Shown here: one piece after another, positions 6,567 to 9,729 of the stretch
Layout of the letters: the number at the start of each line of letters is the position of its first letter
Numbering within the stretch: position 1 is the first letter of the stretch
The notes under the pieces: generated by a model
Databases searched by the model: none
The model's input: the letters and a program-made list of their open reading frames with translations, nothing else
Told to the model about the DNA's origin: nothing
Assembly (NCBI GenBank): GCA_003556985.1
Contig: PWPZ01000175.1
Coordinates: forward strand, 1-9,729
Length of the DNA: 9,729 nucleotides
Direction: 5' to 3'
Source of the DNA: Bacteroidota bacterium
GTDB lineage: Bacteria > Bacteroidota > Bacteroidia > Bacteroidales > PUMT01
Translations under genes and position numbers: made by a program

Positions 6567-7778
6567 ATGAAATTACCTCTTGAGGGCATAAAGGTTATGG
6601 AACTGGCAAATGTGCTTGCCGGTCCGAGTGTCGGAATGTTTCTGGCCGAAATGGGCGCCGAAGTGATTAAGGTGGAGAACGTCAGGTCGTGCGGAGATGT
6701 TACCAGGCACTGGAAATTACCTTCCGAGGATCCCGTTACCGATATTTCGGGCTATTTTTCCTGTGTAAACTGGGGAAAAAAGTCTGTTGCCCTGGATATA
6801 ACCCGCAGGGAGGGACTTGAGATCATTTACACGCTCGCCGGAAAGAGCGATATAGTGTTAGCCAGCTATAAGCCCGGCGACGCTGAAAAACTGGGGGTGG
6901 ATTACAATTCCCTGAAAAAAATAAACCCCGCTGTCATTTATGCCCATGTTACGGGATACGGAATGAATAATCCCAGGGCAGGTTATGATGCGATCATACA
7001 GGCCGAGAGCGGGTTTACGTATATGAACGGCCAGCCGGACGGCCAACCCACCAAGATGCCGGTGGCGCTGATGGATGTGCTTGCTGCCCACCAGATCAAG
7101 GAGGCTTTGCTGCTGGCACTGCTTGCCAGGGAGAGGGGAGGTGACGGACAGTACATTGAGGCATCCCTCATTAAATCGGGAGTGGCATCACTTGCCAACC
7201 AGGCTTCAAACTGGCTGGTAGCTAAATCCATACCCGGGCGGATAGGTTCCGATCATCCTAATATCGTACCTTACGGAACAATATTCACTACGGCCGACAA
7301 TAAAGAGATAGTTCTCGCAGTGGGCACTGACAAACAGTTTGTTGAATTGTGCCGTGTGCTTGGAAAACCTGATATGGCGGATGATGATAAATACAAAAAT
7401 AATTATAACCGGGTGGTTAATTCTGCCCGGTTAAAGAAACGGCTCCAGGAACTCATAGAAGTCCATGAGAGGGAGCCATTGCTGAAGATGCTCCAAAGCA
7501 GGCGCATCCCTGCAGGAGGGGTTATGAACATGAAGGAAGTATTTGAAACACCGGAAGCGATGGAGATGTTGCTTGAATCGGATATTGATTCAGGCTCCCT
7601 AAAAGGAGTGAGTTCGGTTGCATTTACTTCCTCATCACTCCCGGCCGGGAATGCTCTTTCTCCTCCTCCCGGTTACGGGCAGCACAGCAGAAGCATACTG
7701 GCCGGTATCCCGGGTTTAACAAACGAAAAGATCAATGAGCTGATCAAAAATAAAATCGTATATGCAAAACATGACTGA
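6567..7778 (+). CDS. Class III CoA-transferase (CaiB/BaiF/Frc family)
   Basis: A 403-residue enzyme that moves CoA from an acyl-CoA to a free carboxylate in the cytoplasm. Seen: the N-terminal family pattern LPLEGIKVMELANVLAGP followed by MGAEVIKVEN (residues about 3-35), the CoA-binding region YFSCVNWGKKSVALDI, GYG at about 130, and an Asp in ALMDVLAAHQIKEALLLALL at residue 170. That Asp lies where the catalytic aspartate of formyl-CoA transferase (Asp169) is expected, and is followed by GGDGQYIEASL. The length is normal (about 400). The ATG at 6567 is preferred because it begins just before the conserved PLxGIKV; an in-frame TTG at 6522 would add 15 unconserved residues. No clear Shine-Dalgarno sequence. 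The 3' end overlaps the next gene, so the two are very likely co-translated. The donor and acceptor are unknown: relatives include formyl-CoA:oxalate, carnitine, citramalate and succinyl-CoA:glutarate transferases. The last fits a 2-oxoglutarate/succinyl-CoA context but is inference. Confidence 0.92.
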   Translation: MKLPLEGIKVMELANVLAGPSVGMFLAEMGAEVIKVENVRSCGDVTRHWKLPSEDPVTDISGYFSCVNWGKKSVALDITRREGLEIIYTLAGKSDIVLASYKPGDAEKLGVDYNSLKKINPAVIYAHVTGYGMNNPRAGYDAIIQAESGFTYMNGQPDGQPTKMPVALMDVLAAHQIKEALLLALLARERGGDGQYIEASLIKSGVASLANQASNWLVAKSIPGRIGSDHPNIVPYGTIFTTADNKEIVLAVGTDKQFVELCRVLGKPDMADDDKYKNNYNRVVNSARLKKRLQELIEVHEREPLLKMLQSRRIPAGGVMNMKEVFETPEAMEMLLESDIDSGSLKGVSSVAFTSSSLPAGNALSPPPGYGQHSRSILAGIPGLTNEKINELIKNKIVYAKHD

Positions 7779-8883
7779 CCATAAAAAAGTTATTACCGAT
7801 GGCAGCCGACTGGTAACTGAAGCGATGGCGAGGGCCGGAGCGGACTGCTTCATAGGTTATCCCATAACGCCGGCCAACCTGCTGTACCAGTACGGCAGCC
7901 GGCGTTTTCCGTTTATGCTGCCTGCCCCGGATGAAATAACCGTGCTGCAGTGGATGAGCGGACTGTCGGCTGCCGGACATATTCCGGTAACTGCTACTTC
8001 CTTTCCTGGTTTTGCGCTTATGCTGGAATCGGTCAATATGGCCTTTATGATGGAGTTGCCCATGGTGATTGTACTGGTGCAGCGGCTGGGGCCGGCAACC
8101 GGTACGGCAACCTGCGGAGCTCAGGGCGACTTGTTGCTTCTGAGGGGAATGATATCGGGGGGGTACCAGATACCGGTGCTTTGCCCTTCCGGCTTCGAAG
8201 ACTGCTGGAATCTTTCGGCCAGGGCTGTTGCGCTTTCGGTGAAACTGCGGACTCCGGTGGTTCTGCTTACCTCAAAGGAGGTAATGATGACAAGGAAGAG
8301 CTTTGATCCCGATTTGCTGGAAAATATTGAACCGGTAGAGAGAAAATTTGCCCCGCCGGATAAGCCTTATTTACCGTATGAGCAAACCGGAAGCCTTGTG
8401 CCGGAATTCCTGCCGGTAACCGACAGCCGCAGACAGGTGAGGCTCAATGCATCCACCCATGATCAAAGAGGAATATTGCAGCATTCAAATGATGAGGCAC
8501 TTGCAAACACCCTGCGGCTGGAAGAGAAGCCGCTAAGGTATCTTCCTGAGTATACATACTACGAGATTGATGAGCAGAAGGAGGCAGAAACCCTTGTCGT
8601 ATCCTATGGTATAACGGCGGCTGCGGCAAGGGATGCGGTAAGATGCATCCGTGAAAGCGGAAAAAAAGTTTCCCTTCTTGTGGCCAAAACCCTACTGCCT
8701 GTTCCGGAAATATACCTTGATATTGTTAATTCCTATAAAAGGGTTGTTATTGCTGAAGAGAACATGAATGCCCAGCTGGCCACCGTTATGTACGGCTCAA
8801 GGCTCCCTGAAAAAATAATCACGCTGGGAACCATCGGCAGAATGGCGGGCGTCGATGAAATCATAAAAAAGGCCGGCTTATAA
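7762..8883 (+). CDS. 2-oxoacid:ferredoxin oxidoreductase, alpha subunit (KorA/VorA-like)
   Basis: A 373-residue alpha subunit of a thiamine-diphosphate and Fe-S dependent 2-oxoacid:ferredoxin oxidoreductase, which converts a 2-oxoacid plus CoA to acyl-CoA, CO2 and reduced ferredoxin. Seen: GYPITP (residues 32-37), the alpha-subunit hallmark; PDEITVLQWMSGLSAAG; TATSFPGFALMLES (77-90), where most relatives have TSGPGF; and QRLGPATGTATCGAQGDL (107-124), matching the QR-GPSTG-PT pattern of the KorA/VorA group. A second domain (about 280-373) with KEAETLVVSYG and a conserved ending is the transketolase C-terminal-like part. The size equals that of stand-alone alpha subunits without a fused gamma domain. 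The start is either the ATG at 7762 (17-base overlap with the CoA-transferase) or the ATG at 7771 (8-base overlap, ATGACTGA); both keep all motifs. The beta subunit follows after 35 bases. The substrate class (2-oxoglutarate, branched-chain or other) is not certain. Confidence 0.9.
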   Translation: MQNMTDHKKVITDGSRLVTEAMARAGADCFIGYPITPANLLYQYGSRRFPFMLPAPDEITVLQWMSGLSAAGHIPVTATSFPGFALMLESVNMAFMMELPMVIVLVQRLGPATGTATCGAQGDLLLLRGMISGGYQIPVLCPSGFEDCWNLSARAVALSVKLRTPVVLLTSKEVMMTRKSFDPDLLENIEPVERKFAPPDKPYLPYEQTGSLVPEFLPVTDSRRQVRLNASTHDQRGILQHSNDEALANTLRLEEKPLRYLPEYTYYEIDEQKEAETLVVSYGITAAAARDAVRCIRESGKKVSLLVAKTLLPVPEIYLDIVNSYKRVVIAEENMNAQLATVMYGSRLPEKIITLGTIGRMAGVDEIIKKAGL

Positions 8884-8918
8884 TTTAACTGGTTGGCGTT
8901 TATATAAATTAAAGATGT

Positions 8919-9729
8919 ATGGAACCTATTTTAAATACTCCCGATTTACCATACTGCAAAGGATGCGGCCATGGGCTCATTGCCAGGAACACCGCACGGG
9001 CTCTTGAGAAAATGGAGACCGAACCCCTTGATGTCATAATCGTTACCGACATTGGCTGTCACGGGATAATCGACAGATGCCTTAATACCCATACGGTACA
9101 CGGACTGCATGGCAGATCAGTCGCCCTTGGAGCCGGCATTGCCATGGGGATAAGCAACCCTCACAGCAGGATAATTGTTTTTATTGGCGACGGGGGAAGT
9201 ACAATTGGTTTGCAGCATATCCTGGAAGCTGCAAGACTGAACCTTGATCTGACGGTAGTGGTTCACAATAACATGCTTTACGGAATGACCGGCGGACAAA
9301 CCAGCGGACTCACCCCCTGTGGTTTTAACACCAGCACTTCGGCCGAAGGCAATCCATGGAACGGATTTGATATCTGCGAACTTGCCTTCGCCTCCGGGGC
9401 GGCCTTTGTAAGCCGGATTACCGGAACAGGCGACTTTTCGTCCGGCCTCCGTGAGGCCATTGAGAAGAAAGGCTTTTCTCTGGTTGAGGTTATGGAAATC
9501 TGCACCGGTTACGGGGTAAAACTGAATCCGCGGAAAAAGCTTTCCGAGATTATGGAGAATGCAGGAAAGCTCCCGGGTAAATGGGAAACCGCCAGGGAAG
9601 GATTCAATGTTATCGGGGGTAATAAAACAACCGACCTGATGGCAGAGCTTCCTGTCATAGCGCCCGATTGTGAACCGCCTCAGGATAAGCCCCTTTCTTT
9701 GCTGATATGCGGATCGGCAGGAGAGGGGG
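8919..9729 (+). CDS. 2-oxoacid:ferredoxin oxidoreductase, beta subunit apparently fused to gamma (partial, runs off window)
   Basis: The reading frame is open from the ATG at 8919 to the window end (270 residues visible). It is the TPP-binding catalytic beta subunit, partner of the preceding alpha subunit. Seen: YCKGCGHG (residues 12-19); cysteines C13, C16, C47 (TDIGCHG) and C195 (MEICTGYG), the expected four ligands of the [4Fe-4S] cluster; and the TPP/Mg motif GDGGSTIG (90-97) continuing to HNNMLYGMTGGQ (116-127). After the beta domain ends (about 205-245) there is a linker with APDCEPPQDKP, then LSLLICGSAGEG (259-270), which looks like the first beta strand and glycine-rich loop (GxGGQG type) opening a gamma subunit. 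The protein therefore probably continues for about 180 more residues as a beta-gamma fusion. An ATG at 8915 lies in another frame without these motifs. No ferredoxin-like delta subunit is seen in the window. The beta call is firm; the fusion is likely but truncated by the window edge. Confidence 0.9.
   Translation, partial: MEPILNTPDLPYCKGCGHGLIARNTARALEKMETEPLDVIIVTDIGCHGIIDRCLNTHTVHGLHGRSVALGAGIAMGISNPHSRIIVFIGDGGSTIGLQHILEAARLNLDLTVVVHNNMLYGMTGGQTSGLTPCGFNTSTSAEGNPWNGFDICELAFASGAAFVSRITGTGDFSSGLREAIEKKGFSLVEVMEICTGYGVKLNPRKKLSEIMENAGKLPGKWETAREGFNVIGGNKTTDLMAELPVIAPDCEPPQDKPLSLLICGSAGEG

Noticed and set aside
1..9729. tRNA, rRNA, insertion sequence or phage genes
   Set aside because: No cloverleaf, rRNA-like stretch, transposase or phage structural motif was recognised on either strand by reading.

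Overview
The window reads as a stretch of chromosome from an anaerobic or facultatively anaerobic member of the Bacteroidota (probably Bacteroidales/Marinilabiliales-like). The grounds are the flavour of the proteins, the A/T-rich leaders without clear Shine-Dalgarno sequences, TAnnTTTG-like promoter motifs, and a ferredoxin-dependent 2-oxoacid oxidoreductase. This placement is inference; no rRNA or taxonomic marker gene is present. All genes lie on the + strand.

Layout. (1) Positions 101-976 encode an FkbM-type SAM methyltransferase, probably unrelated to what follows and perhaps the edge of a surface-polysaccharide region. (2) Positions 1058-1774 encode a secreted/periplasmic protein resembling LolA-type 'outer membrane lipoprotein-sorting' proteins. 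Its stop codon is embedded in an 85-nt nested inverted repeat. (3) Positions 1887-4805 encode a 972-residue fused FAD and [4Fe-4S] 2-hydroxyacid dehydrogenase of the YdiJ / Dld-II type. A 19-bp tandem duplication sits over its stop codon, and an 18-bp palindrome lies in the spacer after it. (4) Positions 4990-6410 encode a sodium:solute symporter that is intact in sequence except for a single-base frameshift near 5790. (5) Positions 6422-6511 hold four degenerate 22-23-bp tandem units, two of which fold as hairpins. (6) Positions 6567-7778 encode a class III (CaiB/BaiF/Frc) CoA-transferase. It overlaps (7) 7762-8883, the alpha subunit of a 2-oxoacid:ferredoxin oxidoreductase. (8) From 8919 to beyond the window end runs a TPP-binding beta subunit whose C-terminus continues into what looks like a gamma subunit.

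How the genes may work together (inference). The transporter, hydroxyacid dehydrogenase, CoA-transferase and 2-oxoacid:ferredoxin oxidoreductase form a plausible route: import a 2-hydroxy- or dicarboxylate, oxidise it to a 2-oxoacid, cleave that oxidatively to an acyl-CoA with reduced ferredoxin, and move the CoA to another carboxylate. The substrate cannot be read from sequence; 2-hydroxyglutarate/glutarate and lactate-type chemistry are the leading candidates. The unusual points are the beta-gamma fusion with a divergent alpha subunit, the frameshifted transporter, and intergenic spacers rich in repeats that overlap or immediately follow stop codons.
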